Shown here: one piece after another, positions 46,231 to 57,830 of the stretch
Position numbering within the stretch: the first letter of the stretch is position 1
Layout of the letters: each line of letters opens with the position of its first letter
Assembly: GCA_010015675.1 (NCBI GenBank)
Contig: ML977019.1
Location: 172,237 to 236,236 of the forward strand
DNA length: 64,000 nucleotides
Direction: 5' to 3'
Source of the DNA: Byssothecium circinans
Lineage: Eukaryota > Ascomycota > Dothideomycetes > Pleosporales > Massarinaceae
The notes under the pieces: generated by a model
Seen by the model: the letters and a program-made list of their open reading frames with translations, nothing else
Told to the model about the DNA's origin: nothing
The model's database searches: none
Position numbers and translations under genes: made by a program

Positions 46231-47611
46231 ATGAGGCTTCATGTTCTCGTCACCGCCGCGGCAGCCGCCAATGCTCTCGCGCAACCGCATCGTCATGCCC
46301 ATCGGCATGTTGCAGATGGAGTCGCAAAGCGCGATCCCGCTGCCGTTTATGCACCCGCGCCGGTAGCCACTGTGGTGGTTTACGTGCTCAACGGCCATTC
46401 TATCAGTGAGGATGATGTTCGCAAGGGTATCGCCAATGGCACCCTCGCCTGGGGAGATGACGGCGTACTCTCTTCTTCCGTGGCCGTGAGTACAGCGCAA
46501 CCCACTACACCTCCTAAACAGGTATCGCAGGCCGAGATGCAGGCTGATAATCCGCCTGCTCAACAAGCACCGCCGAAGGCTCCAGAGCAGCCCAAGCCAA
46601 GTCAAGCTGCTCCGCAAACTCAGTCGGCAAAGCCGTCTTCATCAAAGGACTACAGCCCAGTTGACAAGGATGGCAACTGCGCCGACTGCAGCAAAGAGTT
46701 CCGCAACAACTTCCACCCGTGCAACGAATTCCCAACTGGCTATGGCGCGATTCATCTTGGCAATGAGGGCCTCGGGGGCTGGACCGGCATCCAGGATCCT
46801 AAAGAGCGAGGAGCTGCTGGATACGATAACATACACACAGTTGCTAAAGGCTCGTGCTCTGACGGCGCTTGCTGCACTCCGGGCTCATTCTGCTCTTATG
46901 CTTGCCCCAATCCCTATCTCAAGATGTCTTTCCCCAAGAAACAGGGCAAAACCGGGCAATCTGTCGGCGGGCTGTACTGCAACGACAAGGGCCTGCTCGA
47001 GATGGCTGATGGTGCTTTGGGCAAGACGCTCTGTGGCAAGGGGTCTTCCCACTTCAAGGTCAAAGTGCAGAACAAGCTCTCGAAGCCTGTCTCAATCTGT
47101 CGCACTGACTATCCTGGTATGAAATCTCTATGGGTATCCATCTACCAAGCTAACAAGAAAAGGCACTGAGTCAGAAACTATCCCCCTCACCGTCCAACCG
47201 GGTCAGACTGGTGAGCTAGCCAACCCAGACCAGAGCGCGTACTACTTCTGGGGCGACAAGGCAACGTCAGCTCAGTACTACATCAACAAGCAGGGTGTTC
47301 CGGAAGGCGAAGCTTGCACTTGGGGAACCGGCGCAAAGGCTGTCGGCAACTGGGCACCAGCGAACTTTGGCACTTCCTGGGATGACATCAACATGCACAT
47401 CGGTTTTGCTGGGTTGAGCCAAAACAAGCCGACCAACCCCAACGACAGACTCGACTTCAACGTAGACTTCACAGGCGACGGTGTCGCCAACCCGTGCAAA
47501 TTCAAGAAGAGCACCGGCGAATACTGCAACGGCGATAATTGCGGACGGGACGTTGGCTGCACTGCTTCCGTGAAGGACGGCAGCACGCTCACTATGGTGT
47601 TCTCGGACTAG
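46231..47611 (+). CDS. SUN-family secreted cell-wall protein (GH132)
   Basis: The two exons are 46231..47116 and 47163..47611 (444 aa, 46-nt intron). The signal peptide MRLHVLVTAAAAANALAQ is followed by a His-rich patch, a KR site (VAKRDP), and a Pro/Gln/Ser-rich linker. The SUN domain has CADCSKEFRNNFHPCNEF and GSCSDGACCTPGSFCSYACP, then GQSVGGLYCN and the Cys-rich C-terminal block (CTWGTGAKAVGNWAP, GDNCGRDVGCTASV). Proteins of this family (Sun4, Sim1, psu1) are secreted or wall-bound beta-glucan-modifying proteins that act in septation and cell separation. Activity is by family assignment. The domain is complete, with no truncation. Confidence 0.92.
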
Positions 47612-49363
47612 TCCTTGCCCTTTTCAGCAGCCTTTGCAGTATTAATTCGGACCTTTGAGGGTGCTCTCGTCCAACTGGTTGAAATGTCGTCAGAGGTTGT
47701 ACATGTTTCGACCCATCTTCTTTCACATCTTCAACGTTCCCAGTCATATGCGGCATATCGGCTACAACTCCAGCTCCAGATCGTCCCCATTTCTCTTCTT
47801 GATTTTGTGGGAATATTCTACCCCTTCTTTTCGATCTGTACAAATTTGTGCGGTGGGCTCCATTACGTGCGTGCATGGCAAAAACGGGATGGCCTGGGTG
47901 CTGCCATGTGTGGGTGTGAATAGCGGGTTGAAACGTTTACTTTTCATATCTCTGTTGGCGGACAGCCATGCGACCATGTGGTGGCTAGTATTGGAGTCAC
48001 AATTTCTTCGTTTCGGATTGATGGGATGGAAGGCGTTTTTCACGGGTCTGGTTGCGGCCAAATTCCCTCGATGGAATAGATCTATGACTAGGGATGGTGA
48101 GATCTCTGCACCTTCTCTACTGCCTCTGTCGTGGATAACCTAGCTATTTACCACCCTGTGCCTGTGCCTGTGCTGGGATTCCGAATCATGGCTTAGCTTT
48201 AGGGTGGAAGGGTGGTGTTAGTCTCTTTCAACGAATGTTGTTCATATCCAAAGTGCCTTTATTATTAACCACCTGCTCATGAGTAAACGAATCCCCGTGA
48301 CGTGAGATGAGTTAATTATAGTTTATAAACCGCATCCCCACACGTCGGCTAACTACAAACACTGCAGTCACAGGAGCCAAAACTGCACCTAACCAGGGAA
48401 GAGGGTTCGTCATGGCTCGTCACCTACTCCATTCCCAACAACAAACAAAACACAACGAGCTCATCTCTAAAAGCCGTAAGTTATGGAAGAACATAATATC
48501 AAGCAAACCAGCACATAAGCAAGGTAGTTAAGTTTCGCTATCGTTACTAATACGGCAAGTAGGAGAAAAAAAGGTCCCATTAATATTATATAGCATTAAA
48601 CATTAACACTTACTACACTTACTTTTAATCCAGCTTTAAAACTTTCCCCCTATATTCTATCTCTCTATGCTGTTTTCGCACTTTTATATCTATCTATCCT
48701 ATGTACTATGTATATAGATCTTCACGCTTTACCTTTTACCACTACAGCTTTTAGAACGGCTTCTTCGCCGGCTTGGTAGCGCTAATAGTGTATGCAGTAG
48801 GTATGCATGCTGCGTATAGTATAGGTAAAACACATGGAATAAGGCGGTTTACTATTCCTCGTTGCCGTGCAAATTCTACTTCAAATATACATATACATGT
48901 TTCTACCTATAAAACTGCTTGCTAGGTAAAAAGAGCGCAGCAGCAGTAATAATGACATATGATGAGTCTATATGCATGCACACCGCGCTGCTGTGGCAAA
49001 GAATTTAATTCCCCCTATTGGGATTGGGACGGGGACGTTCCAGTCCCAGTGCCTCTCCATCATGCTACCTATTCATCCCAATTCATCCCAAATTCCCACA
49101 ATCCCAATCCCCCCATCGAAGGGCAAGGAAATGCAATCATGACCCTGTAAAGTTTTTGGTATCAAAGCGCTCGTTATATACATACACCGTTGATGCTCCT
49201 ATATATATGGACATGGAAAGTCAAGAAGAAAAGCCCGGAAATGCATTGGGGGGGGAGTCATGTCATGTCATTGTCATGTCATTGCCATGCATGCAAGAGA
49301 AGAGAAGGGAGGAGAAGAATTGACCGTGGAAAAGAGGAGACGTGCGGCAGGTTCAGGAGACAC
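47612..49363. other. Convergent intergenic spacer with AT/TpA-rich core
   Basis: About 48480-48960 is AT-rich with many TA steps, unlike flanking genes, and may be a decayed repeat. An imperfect TCATG/TCATT microrepeat lies around 49258-49292. Frames around 47615-48143 are probably 3' UTR chance frames. No gene was called. Confidence 0.4.
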
Positions 49364-51177
49364 CTAGGTGATGGCGTTCGGAAACGTCATATACTGATTC
49401 GCGTCATCCGCGTCGCTGGCAGCGAGAAAGTCCGGAAAAGCGTTCTGCTCGTCGGATACCGTCGGCATGTCCAAAAGAACTCCGTTATGGCCACCATGTG
49501 TGAGGCAGCCAACACATTCACATCCATCTCCGCATTGGCAGGTACCCGTTGCATCATTGCAGCCTGGGAGAACCGCTTCTTGCCAGAAGAACGTCGAGGG
49601 CGATAGCGTCGGCGTGTCCTCCTCCTTGCCGTCGCTGGGACTCTCCGCGGACGTCGGACTCTGGATCGGCTCCTCGGTCTTGACAGATAGTGCGGGTTCC
49701 GGCAAACTTGTCATGGTATTGTTGTTTGTTCCAAAGTATTGCGAGTCTATCGATGGCGGTGCCTGGACCGGTGTTGGAACGGAGTCTTGGGTCCATGGGC
49801 TCGTGACGTTCATCGGGGTATTTGGTAGGTTCATCGTGTTGTTTGTCGGAAAACTCATATGGCTCGTTGTCATGAAGTTTGTTGGTGTCGTGTCGTGGTA
49901 TGCAAGACCAGCCTCTGCTCCATATCCTGCTTGATGTGGGTATGTTGGTATGTCATACGTCGGTGGAGGCCCGGCTCCGAACTGGCCTGTGCTCATCCAT
50001 TGGTGCATCGATCTGATATACTCCATCATGGTTGCGTTATTTGGGTGGGCTGCACATCCAAAGCAACTGCAACCATCGCCACAGTGGCAGTTGTGGTCGG
50101 TCGCATGTGTTCCGGCATTGCTGGCCATCGGGGCCATCGGTATCGATGGAGGAGGTGCATGGTACATGGAGCCGATATGGTTGTAAATGGGCGTGGTGAA
50201 GTTGGGTGGAGGTGTCATGGGCACGAAGGGGTTGTTCTGATTCATCATGTTGTAGGACTGGGGCAGGAACTGTCCAGGATACTGATGATATCCATTGAAT
50301 GTATTTGTTGGTCCATTTTGCTGAGGGGGATACTGTGGTTGGATCGGCGGTGCTGTCTTGGCACCTCCGCAACATGATTTCGTGGCTTGTACAGGCTTTG
50401 GTGGCTCCTCTTTTTTCTTGCTGCAACAGCTTCCCCCTTGAGGTGCCTGAACTGGCTGTATGGGCTTCGGTTGGCAGCAACTCGAGACGTTTTGAGACTG
50501 GGAAGTGGTAGGACGGGATGTAGGGATAGCTTGGTTCGCAACGGGGAGCTCTGTGCTTTCGCTATCTTTTCGCATCGAGAGGAGACGTGGGGTCGAGCTT
50601 GCGCTGGATGGAGGTGAATTGCTGTCGCTCGTCGGGGTCTGCGTAACGATCGAGGATGAATCAGTCTCGCCATCTTGACTAGCTTTAATGGCCTTTTCTA
50701 GGTTGGACGGGTTGAATGTATTGGTCAGTTTGCGGGCCCGATTCTTCTGCACACGGTTGTTGTTATTAGGGGTGACTGCGGATTGACTTCGATCGGATGG
50801 ACAAGCGCATTCGGAAGTCTTGGGGATGGTGTAGTTGATGACGACACGCTCACAGCTACATGAGCCCGTTGGATGTGGGCAGCTGCTCAGTGGGCGTCCG
50901 GGCTTGCGCACTTCGACAAGCACTCGATCGCGGTGATCACATTTCGACGAGCGATGACCGCGAATACAAGGGCCGCTACAATCTGGTCAATAGGCTGGAC
51001 CAGGAGACATCATCTGTCTAGAAGAGAAGGGTGAGAGGGTAAATGAGGCAAATATGTTCTTTTATTGATCGCCATGGCAAGGCGGGGCAAGGAAAAGTTG
51101 GGCAGGACAGAAGGGAAAGATGGACATGTAACATACCAAGCGACCTTCTTCCGCTCGCCGTTGACTTCGGCCCACAT
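49364..51177 (-). CDS. Copper-fist transcription factor (Mac1/GRISEA/CUF type)
   Basis: The two exons are 51177..51137 (41 nt) and 50975..49364 (550 aa). Joining them rebuilds the copper-fist DNA-binding domain: MWAEVNGERKKVACGPCIRGHR, then SSKCDHRDRVLVEVRKPGRP. The first zinc-binding Cys is made across the intron (TG|C). A basic AT-hook-like RKPGRP is present. Downstream are Cys-rich blocks: CSCERVV, VSSCCQP, GSCCSKKKE, KSCCGG, and two copies of a CxCGDGCxCxGC motif (CHCGDGCSCFGC and CQCGDGCECVGC). Such CxC repeats bind Cu(I) and switch activity in Mac1-type regulators, which control copper-uptake and detoxification genes. The middle is Gln/Pro/Asn-rich, probably activating. Whether it senses copper excess or lack is not decidable from sequence. 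Confidence 0.93.
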
Positions 51178-52467
51178 GCTGTGGCCTTGGGAAGGAAAAG
51201 AGCAATGTGCTCACTAAAGGCTTTTGCTCATTCGCTAAGACAGAAAGATGGTCCACGTTCCTCGGTAGAAGAATGGGTGACAGCCGGCTGATCAGGGCGG
51301 CGACGCACGTGCGAGTATAGCTAAGACGGCCTGGCACAATAGAAGGTCGTTCTGTCGAGGAAGACTCGGCAATAAGATTACAAGATAGATTGAGTGTGCC
51401 TAGGTCCACGTGGTACGTGGTACGTTTACCAGCTGGAGGGGCACTGACGAAAGCGCTCGGGGAGGGCACAGGTTGTGCGACGAACGAACCGTGTGGCTGG
51501 TGCCAAAGGGAATCTTGGTTAAGTTTGTCTAGAGGGTGGATTGTGTGCAGCTGCAGGCGGCTGGCGGGAGAGACGTCCAGGGTAGGTTGATGAGGCCTGT
51601 ACAGTGCGCAAGAAAGAGCAGATTGACTGCAGTGTCGAGGATGGGAAAAGCGAGAAGAACGGGCAAGTTGGCGCGCACAGTCAGCAGCGCAAGCTTGGCC
51701 CGACAGGAAACGCTATCGGTAGGTGGTATGCGTCCTTGGGCAAGGCGTGTACCGTGGTGGACACTACCTATGCAAGTGTGAAAGTGCCCGGCGGGAGGGG
51801 AAGGTGGGCGCACCCAAAGCCAGGATCGTGTGCAAGGGTTACTCGGGAGTCGCAATGGAGAGCTCAGGCCGACGGGAACTCAGTGGTTCAACTTCGGGGT
51901 GGATGTTGTTGCGGAGGTCGTCGCGAGGTGTTTCTGTGGGAAAGTTGGACGGCATGAGCAAGTTTTATTGCTGTTTCGAGACTAGCTCCATCCAGGTCCG
52001 CACCTCAGTCTCGAATCGCCGTGGATCATCTGGCGGGTAGCAGTCAGACGGCAGTTGGACGCGTGCCGCCGAAATGGGATGTTTCGTTCGATGAGGCGTG
52101 GCGCAATACGGTACGGTACGGTACGATGCGTGAGGGAGAGGAAGGAGGGCTGGATATGAAAAGCGAAAAGCGGTCGAGACTCCAACAAAGACAAGATAGT
52201 GGCCGAGTCCCTCCGGAACTCGTCGAGGCAGCCAAGCCAACAAAACAGTGAATACCCATCCGTGCCGTCAGGTGAGAGAATCCAGATGTCGCACAGTCAG
52301 CTCGTCTCCACCGAGCCGTTTGATGTGAATTCATCAGGCGTTACATATGTAGTGGCTGTGCATTCAATCACGTGATGCGGGGGCTGCCGAAACTTCACTC
52401 CGCCAAGTCCCAGTCTCTGCCCCAACCTCGCCAAGTCTTTGTCAACCGTTCTTCATCTGTCACCGTC
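51178..52467. promoter_or_regulatory. Divergent intergenic region, copper-fist gene / EFM7-like gene
   Basis: This 1.29-kb region contains both promoters. Many overlapping frames on both strands have no motif. A short ACGGT repeat occurs near 52108-52125. A start upstream at 52372 for the methyltransferase frame is possible. Confidence 0.35.
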
Positions 52468-53492
52468 ATGAGCACGGATCTTGAGGAAGGAGGCATAGAT
52501 CTCTTTCAGGAGCCTGCAGACTACTATCCCCCTGAAAAAGAGGCTACCTTTGCATCACATCGTTTGCTTTCTGGCAATGAGCTCAATGTCCGGCTTGTCG
52601 GCCACAATCCGCTGTGGGTAAGATCTCCTACTATCGACTTTGAGTACTTCTTGCCAATCCCACTTACTTCTCCCTCGCGATGAATTCTGTCATCTCCAGA
52701 TGGACTCAGTTCCGTCCGTAACGTCGCTTTATGCTGGCTACATGTTCGGTAGCTGTCTGCTGCCACAACAAGCACTGACGTCTCTAGGGCCACTTCCTCT
52801 GGAACGCGGGGCGGACACTGGCACATTTTCTAGAAGAGCGGGCAAATGAACTAGTCAAGGGCAAAACAATTCTCGAGCTTGGGGCAGGAGGAGGCCTTCC
52901 GAGCCTCGTCTGCGCACTTAACGGTGCCTCCCGTGTCGTCATCACAGATTATCCAGATTCCGACCTCATCGAGAATCTGCGCTACAACATTGCCCACTGT
53001 GACTCACTGCCTGTCCCGAGCAAGGTCGCCGCAGAGGTGAGCAAAAGAGCCGAGGCAAGCGACCACGACGACTAAAGTGCTCCAGGGATACCTTTGGGGG
53101 GCTCCTGTGGACCATATAAAGAAGCATCTTTCTAATGAATCTGGCTTCGATGTCCTCATCCTTGCCGATCTTCTCTTCAACCACTCGGAGCATGCCAAGC
53201 TCGTGAAGTCCATTCAACTGATGCTCAAAAAGTCACCAGCTTCACGAGCATACGTCTTTTTCACACCATATCGGCCTTGGCTGCTGGAGAAAGATCTAGC
53301 TTTCTTTGACCTGGCCCGAGAGTCTGGTTTCGTCGTCACCAAGATGTTCGAGAAGGTTATGGATAAGGTCATGTTTGAGGAAGATCCCGGCGTGAGTGCG
53401 ACTTGCATCGACTGTGATCACGTACTGATACTGTAAAGGATGAGCTACTACGACGAACTGTTTATGGCTACGAGGTTAGCTGGGCAGCCTGA
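52468..53492 (+). CDS. EFM7: EFM7/NNT1-like protein N-terminal and lysine methyltransferase
   Basis: The four exons are 52468..52617, 52788..53036, 53086..53391 and 53439..53492 (252 aa; yeast Efm7/Nnt1 is 261). The ATG at 52468 gives [22 protein letters not shown], matching the family start. This class I SAM-dependent methyltransferase modifies elongation factor 1A in yeast (N-terminal Gly and Lys3). The signature includes LRLVG-like [20 protein letters not shown] spliced across intron 1, the SAM motif [55 protein letters not shown] and [15 protein letters not shown]. Intron 1 is 170 nt, longer than most here. The nicotinamide-methyltransferase name is historical. Confidence 0.92.
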
Positions 53493-53930
53493 TGTAAATA
53501 TTTTATTTTTTTATTTTATTTTTTTTATTTTTTGAAAACTCTCAGCACCGTCCACTGTGGAAGGCGCGGAGCCCATAGTTATGACGAGACTGCCGTCGCA
53601 GCTTAGAGAGGCTACTCATAGCAAACTCACGCTTCAAATCCGGAGGCAAGGAGATTTCGTCGTGCCTCAGGCTATGCCGATCCAGCTACAGCGGTTTGCC
53701 CACACCAGCGCACATTGTGTATGCCCGTTGACTATCAGTGGGTACCACGTTCACAATGAACGCATGAAGTGACAGATGAACAAACAATGCTCTTCACAGA
53801 TATATATGCGCCCCTATAAGTTCTTACTTCGTGCCATTTCAACAGATGACCGCCACTTCTAATTCACTATCGGATAGAAGATCCTAGATATCGGTATCAA
53901 ACACACAGCAACCTCGACGATCGCGCCAAC
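53493..53930. other. Intergenic region with T/A-rich tract
   Basis: A TTTTATTTTTTT tract lies at about 53501-53535, just after the methyltransferase stop, probably in its 3' UTR or terminator region. A 71-aa frame at 53557..53772 is not supported. Confidence 0.4.
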
Positions 53931-54776
53931 ATGTCCCTACCATATAAGGGCCTCACTTTGACCCGCTACCCAATAAAACCGACCACACCGCAGCCGCACG
54001 ACCGCGCACTCGCAGCAATCCTGCTCCTCCCACCTAAGGTACACGTTCAACTCCACGACCCATCCTACCAACATGTTACCAATGTCGCCACCATACCTAC
54101 AGATTTGATTTGGACGTACCTCCCAAACCTCGCTACTCGCATAGAAACGAACCCATCTATGGGATATTGCACGCTAAAAATCTGTATCCCTAACCTCAAC
54201 CACGTCGGTGACATCGAAAAGCCGGCTCTGAAGTGGATGTTCGACCACCTTAACGACCTATCACGACTAAGGCAAAACTGGGCTTGTCTCCCAGCTATCG
54301 ACTCAACGGGCGAAGGTTTCCTTCTCTACCGGGCTTTGCGACTCCTAGAACTGCACGACGCTGCTACGGATCTGCGAACTCGGGTGATGGATGTCATCCA
54401 GGAAAAGCCTCTTACATCATATGACGTTCAGCGTCTGTGGTGGAGTTTCCAGCATACTCCTGAATGGTCGCAGTGGCTTGATGCCCTGCTCCTCAACCTG
54501 ATCCGCTATAAGCCTCGTCATGCAACGACTGTTGATGGAGGTTATGTGTGGGAGTTTATACGGGGTGAGATGTCTCTGCTTAAGCCTGTCGAACAATTTC
54601 ATATTGTGGCTCTATCCCGTGAGTGCCAGGAAATGGTCTACAAGCCTGATGTGCTGAGCAAGACTAAACACTTGGTTCGGCGAGTGGTTGGTTCAATTCG
54701 TCGTGGTACAGAGGTGGAGGAGGTCATTCCTGCTGCGAAACGTCTTCTGGGCGCAAAACGTGAGGATATTGATTGA
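53931..54776 (+). CDS. Hypothetical protein, 281 aa, unrecognised
   Basis: This is a single exon with a good ATG context (CCAACATGTCC). The protein is soluble-looking, with no signal peptide or membrane segment. It has a beta-rich start (LTLTRYPIKPTTPQPHDRAL, VHVQLHDPSYQHVTN), then a mostly helical body (KWMFDHLNDLSRLRQNWACL, DVQRLWWSFQHTPEWSQWLD). The end is basic (KTKHLVRRVVGSIRRG). Its composition and length are those of a real gene. It may belong to an ascomycete-specific family of BTB-associated or related helical proteins, but I see no domain I can name. Confidence 0.7.
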   Translation: MSLPYKGLTLTRYPIKPTTPQPHDRALAAILLLPPKVHVQLHDPSYQHVTNVATIPTDLIWTYLPNLATRIETNPSMGYCTLKICIPNLNHVGDIEKPALKWMFDHLNDLSRLRQNWACLPAIDSTGEGFLLYRALRLLELHDAATDLRTRVMDVIQEKPLTSYDVQRLWWSFQHTPEWSQWLDALLLNLIRYKPRHATTVDGGYVWEFIRGEMSLLKPVEQFHIVALSRECQEMVYKPDVLSKTKHLVRRVVGSIRRGTEVEEVIPAAKRLLGAKREDID

Positions 54777-55211
54777 ACGAGTGAGGGCATCTTTGGGTGC
54801 GGATGTGTGTTTGGCTGATAATTTGCCTAGGAGGCCGACGCAGCATATCAACATAAGGTTCAACGAGAGCAACTCGTAAAAAGGTATTCTTTATTTATCA
54901 CACGCGAATGCTGATAATCCTTTCCAGTATCTAGTTTTTCTATCATTTCGTCTTTCACTATCCTATTTTGTCTGCATGTTAGAATCCTCGACTCCACCCT
55001 TTCCCCTTCTACACAATGTCTTCCCACCGCAGCAGCTAACTCACCACCACCCTCACAACCCTTCACATTGTATAATCCACACAACACGCTTCCACAACAT
55101 ACTACACAACGCAGTCGTTCAACTCCCTTATATATCCATGCTCTCCCACTCCCTTCAACCCCAAAACCAATTTCGAGAAAGCAACCCTAGCATCACTACA
55201 CTAGCACCAAA
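54777..55211. other. Intergenic region
   Basis: This 435-nt region lies between two plus-strand genes. It is AT-rich near 54885-54970 and C-rich further on. Nothing else was recognised. Confidence 0.35.
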
Positions 55212-56294
55212 ATGTCAACGCCACAGAACGGCGCAGAACTCCCAGAGTCTAACCGTCCCGACCGGAAGGCCTGGATACATCTCAAGACCGGTGATTTGCA
55301 CTGGGTGCCCCTGAACTACGAGTACGAAGAATACATCATCGACCTGACTTCAGATTCAGGCTCCGACTCTGGTTCGGATTTAGAATACGACTCTGACTCT
55401 GACTCTGATGTAGGCCACGATTCCGGCTCCAACTCCGACTCCGACTCGGATGAGGCTGAGGACGAGGAAACCTCGCTCACCACCCACCTCGCCAACCTCA
55501 CCCTCTCCCTCTCCCCTCCACCCGCCACACCCCCCACAGAGCTCGACGCCCTAATAACCCCCCTCCTAACCGCCTGGCACGCCCACGCCAAACCCCTCGT
55601 AGTCACCGCCACCACCCGTCTCGCCACCTACCTACACACGCACCCGCTCACCCTCTCCGCAGTCCAGCGCCTCGTCCCCGCGCTGCTCCACCACCACGCC
55701 GTGATGAGCCGTGTCGCGACCAACATCGCGTGGTTCAGCACGCGCGGTGGTATCTCTGTGGCAGAGAGGGAAGAGATGCTTGTGTATATTTTGTGTAGGG
55801 GGGCTGTGAAGACGAGGATGTACGCGGAGGAGGGGGGGAGTTGGGGGTGGGGGTGGGAGGATCGGTTGTTTGAGCAGGTGTGGGGGATGGTTGAGAGGTT
55901 TGAGGGGGAGAGGGGAGGGAAGGGGGGGATAGGGAAGCTGCAGTGTTGGGGGAAGGGGAAGGGGAAGGGGAAGGGGAAAGGGAAGAAGTATGATCATTTT
56001 CAGCCGCAGCCTCTTTCTCAAGCGAAGAAGCAGGGAGAGCCTGCTCAAGCTGGGAAGGCCGATGGTAAGAAGGCTCCCTGTCACTCTCAATTGCAGCCTC
56101 AGCCGCAGCCTAGGAAGCAGGGTAATCAACAGACTCAAGCTAAAAAGGCCGACGGCAAGAAGTATCAACCTCAACCACAGCCGCAGCCGCAGCTAGAGAC
56201 GAACAAGCAGAAAGGTCAACAACCTCAAGCCAAGAAACCCACTGCTCGAAAGCCTGGTCCCAAGAAGCCTGCTTGCTTCCCAGCCCAAGCCTGA
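55212..56294 (+). CDS. Low-complexity protein with SD-, GK- and QP-repeats
   Basis: This is a single exon of 360 aa. After MSTPQNGAELPE the chain has a short folded-looking segment (KAWIHLKTGDLHWVPLNYEYEEYIIDL) and an acidic Ser/Asp repeat (SDSGSDSGSDLEYDSDSDSD). A helical middle of ~120 residues follows (ITPLLTAWHAHAKPLVVTAT, LSAVQRLVPALLHHHAVMSR, GISVAEREEMLVYILCRGAV). The tail has a GKGKGKGKGK run and Lys/Gln/Pro repeats around KKADGKK, QPQPQPQP and KPTARKPGPKKP. The folded middle may resemble the helical body of the neighbouring unknown gene at 53931, but I cannot show homology. The charge pattern (acidic head, basic tail) suggests a nucleic-acid or chromatin-associated protein; this is inference. 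Confidence 0.65.
   Translation: MSTPQNGAELPESNRPDRKAWIHLKTGDLHWVPLNYEYEEYIIDLTSDSGSDSGSDLEYDSDSDSDVGHDSGSNSDSDSDEAEDEETSLTTHLANLTLSLSPPPATPPTELDALITPLLTAWHAHAKPLVVTATTRLATYLHTHPLTLSAVQRLVPALLHHHAVMSRVATNIAWFSTRGGISVAEREEMLVYILCRGAVKTRMYAEEGGSWGWGWEDRLFEQVWGMVERFEGERGGKGGIGKLQCWGKGKGKGKGKGKKYDHFQPQPLSQAKKQGEPAQAGKADGKKAPCHSQLQPQPQPRKQGNQQTQAKKADGKKYQPQPQPQPQLETNKQKGQQPQAKKPTARKPGPKKPACFPAQA
55832..55857 (+). other. Predicted G-quadruplex run inside a coding region
   Basis: Four G-runs (7, 5, 5 and 3 Gs) separated by loops of 4, 1 and 1 nt meet the usual sequence rule for an intramolecular quadruplex. It encodes part of EEGGSWGWGWE. A second G-rich array follows at 55947-55983. Confidence 0.7.
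55947..55983 (+). repeat. GGGGAA hexanucleotide repeat, coding (Gly-Lys)n
   Basis: About six near-perfect copies of GGGGAA encode the Gly-Lys run of the low-complexity protein. The array also satisfies the G-quadruplex rule. In-frame hexamer length means copy-number changes would keep the frame. Confidence 0.85.
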
Positions 56295-57552
56295 TGGCAA
56301 TGGTACGTAAAGAGGCGAAACCTCTACGAACCTCCACGACGAGCTTCTGCTTCCATCTTAGGTTCCATCGAAAGACTAAGACTTCAAGCAATGAAAGTAG
56401 CCAGCCTTCCCTCAACACTCTACAAAGTGCATAATTTAAGCTATTTAGCAAATGCCCGGTACAAGCCAGACTTCCATTCCATCTTGATTATATATTATAA
56501 GAAAAGTGAACGTAACTTATAAAGGATTACATGATAGAGTTGTGCGACTTAATTTAACTGTGAATGGAACTTGCTAGAATTTTAGAGCAGGCCAAGCAAC
56601 GTAATATATAATGTCTATCCGGGAGTCGTGAGACGCACGGTGTGATGAGACAAAGCAGGGGTACTTTGATTTTAAGAGAGCATATCTCGATATCCCTTCT
56701 TTAGTCCAATCACGACTGTCGCATCTACCCCTTGAAGCTTGAGGCGCGCGGAGCCTTCGTTCATGGCAAAAGTATGACCTTCTAGTATACTGCCCACAAC
56801 AGCGCTTCGTCATGTGAAATTCATCGTAGGTAATCGGATCTGACCCTTGAAAATTGGTTCTGATGATATTAAGCCATTATCAGTCTCGTGGCTAGCGTGG
56901 CGTGCAGATTTATGCAAGCTCGTTACCCTGGTCAGTACGCCATGAAGGAGCGATCGGCGGCGACACCAACGCCAGGATATTTCTCTCATCGCTCACTAAG
57001 CATTAGGTGCGGAAAGAGCCCAAGAGCGTCGGAAACCCAGGTATGATTTCAAATACTCGCGTAGGGGATGCCTAGGGCGTCAAATTACTCGATCCAGCTC
57101 GTTACATAGTGATGCTCGCTACGTGGGTGGTGAGGGATAGTACTCTGTCATCTAACAGTTGGATTCATGAATTACGAAAGCTCAGTTTCTGTACTTCAAC
57201 GGTAAAGTAATTTAATGACATTCTCAAGCTAACCAACATGGAGCCCTAATACATCTTTGCTACTGGGACCCCCGGTCCTGCGCTGCTTGTCTCTAACTCT
57301 GGTCCTAGACTTGGTCTTACTTTCTTCCCTCTCTTCGCCTTTAATTCTGTTGGATGTGTCTTAAGAGCATCTACCTCTGGCGCGGTCTTGTGCTTCCGCC
57401 TGCCTTTTCCCTCACCACTGCCATCCATACCACGCATACCCAGATACGTCCGTAGAGTCACCCAAACAATCGTCCATGCCGCCATTATTGCCTGTTCCGG
57501 CTTCCACGTTTGATGCTAGATGTGTTTGAACGTCGTGAAGCTCCCTCATGTA

Positions 57553-57741
57553 GTGCAGAAAAGGTGGGGAATAACACCGCTTGAACTAGTTACACCATTT
57601 TATTAATTTTAAGGGCAGCTTTCTTTCTCTAGCTCCTACATAAACTTCTTTTAAAAGCGCCTTCAATCTTTGCAAGTTTAAGACTTTATGGCCGCACTGT
57701 TTGATATATGGAGGAGTCAGTGCTTCCCACTTTCTGGCTGC
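57553..57741. mobile_element. MITE-like element, copy 1 (degenerate)
   Basis: The left end is GTGCAGAAAAGGTGGGG; the right end (CCCACTTTCTGGCTGC) is a diverged inverted copy. The interior aligns in order with copy 2: AT-rich start, a TTTCTCTAG/TTTCTCCAA block, GACTTTATGGCCGCA versus CTACTTTATGACTACA, then GGAGG...GTGCTTCCCACTTT versus GGAGGGG...GTACTTCCCACTTT. About 190 bp, no coding capacity. Confidence 0.65.
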
Positions 57742-57830
57742 TTTGAAAGCTCTAAATCAAATTTACTAGCCTACCTGCACTAACACCAAGCGTAGCACAT
57801 GAAAATATACCGTACTACGTACCCTCTTGT

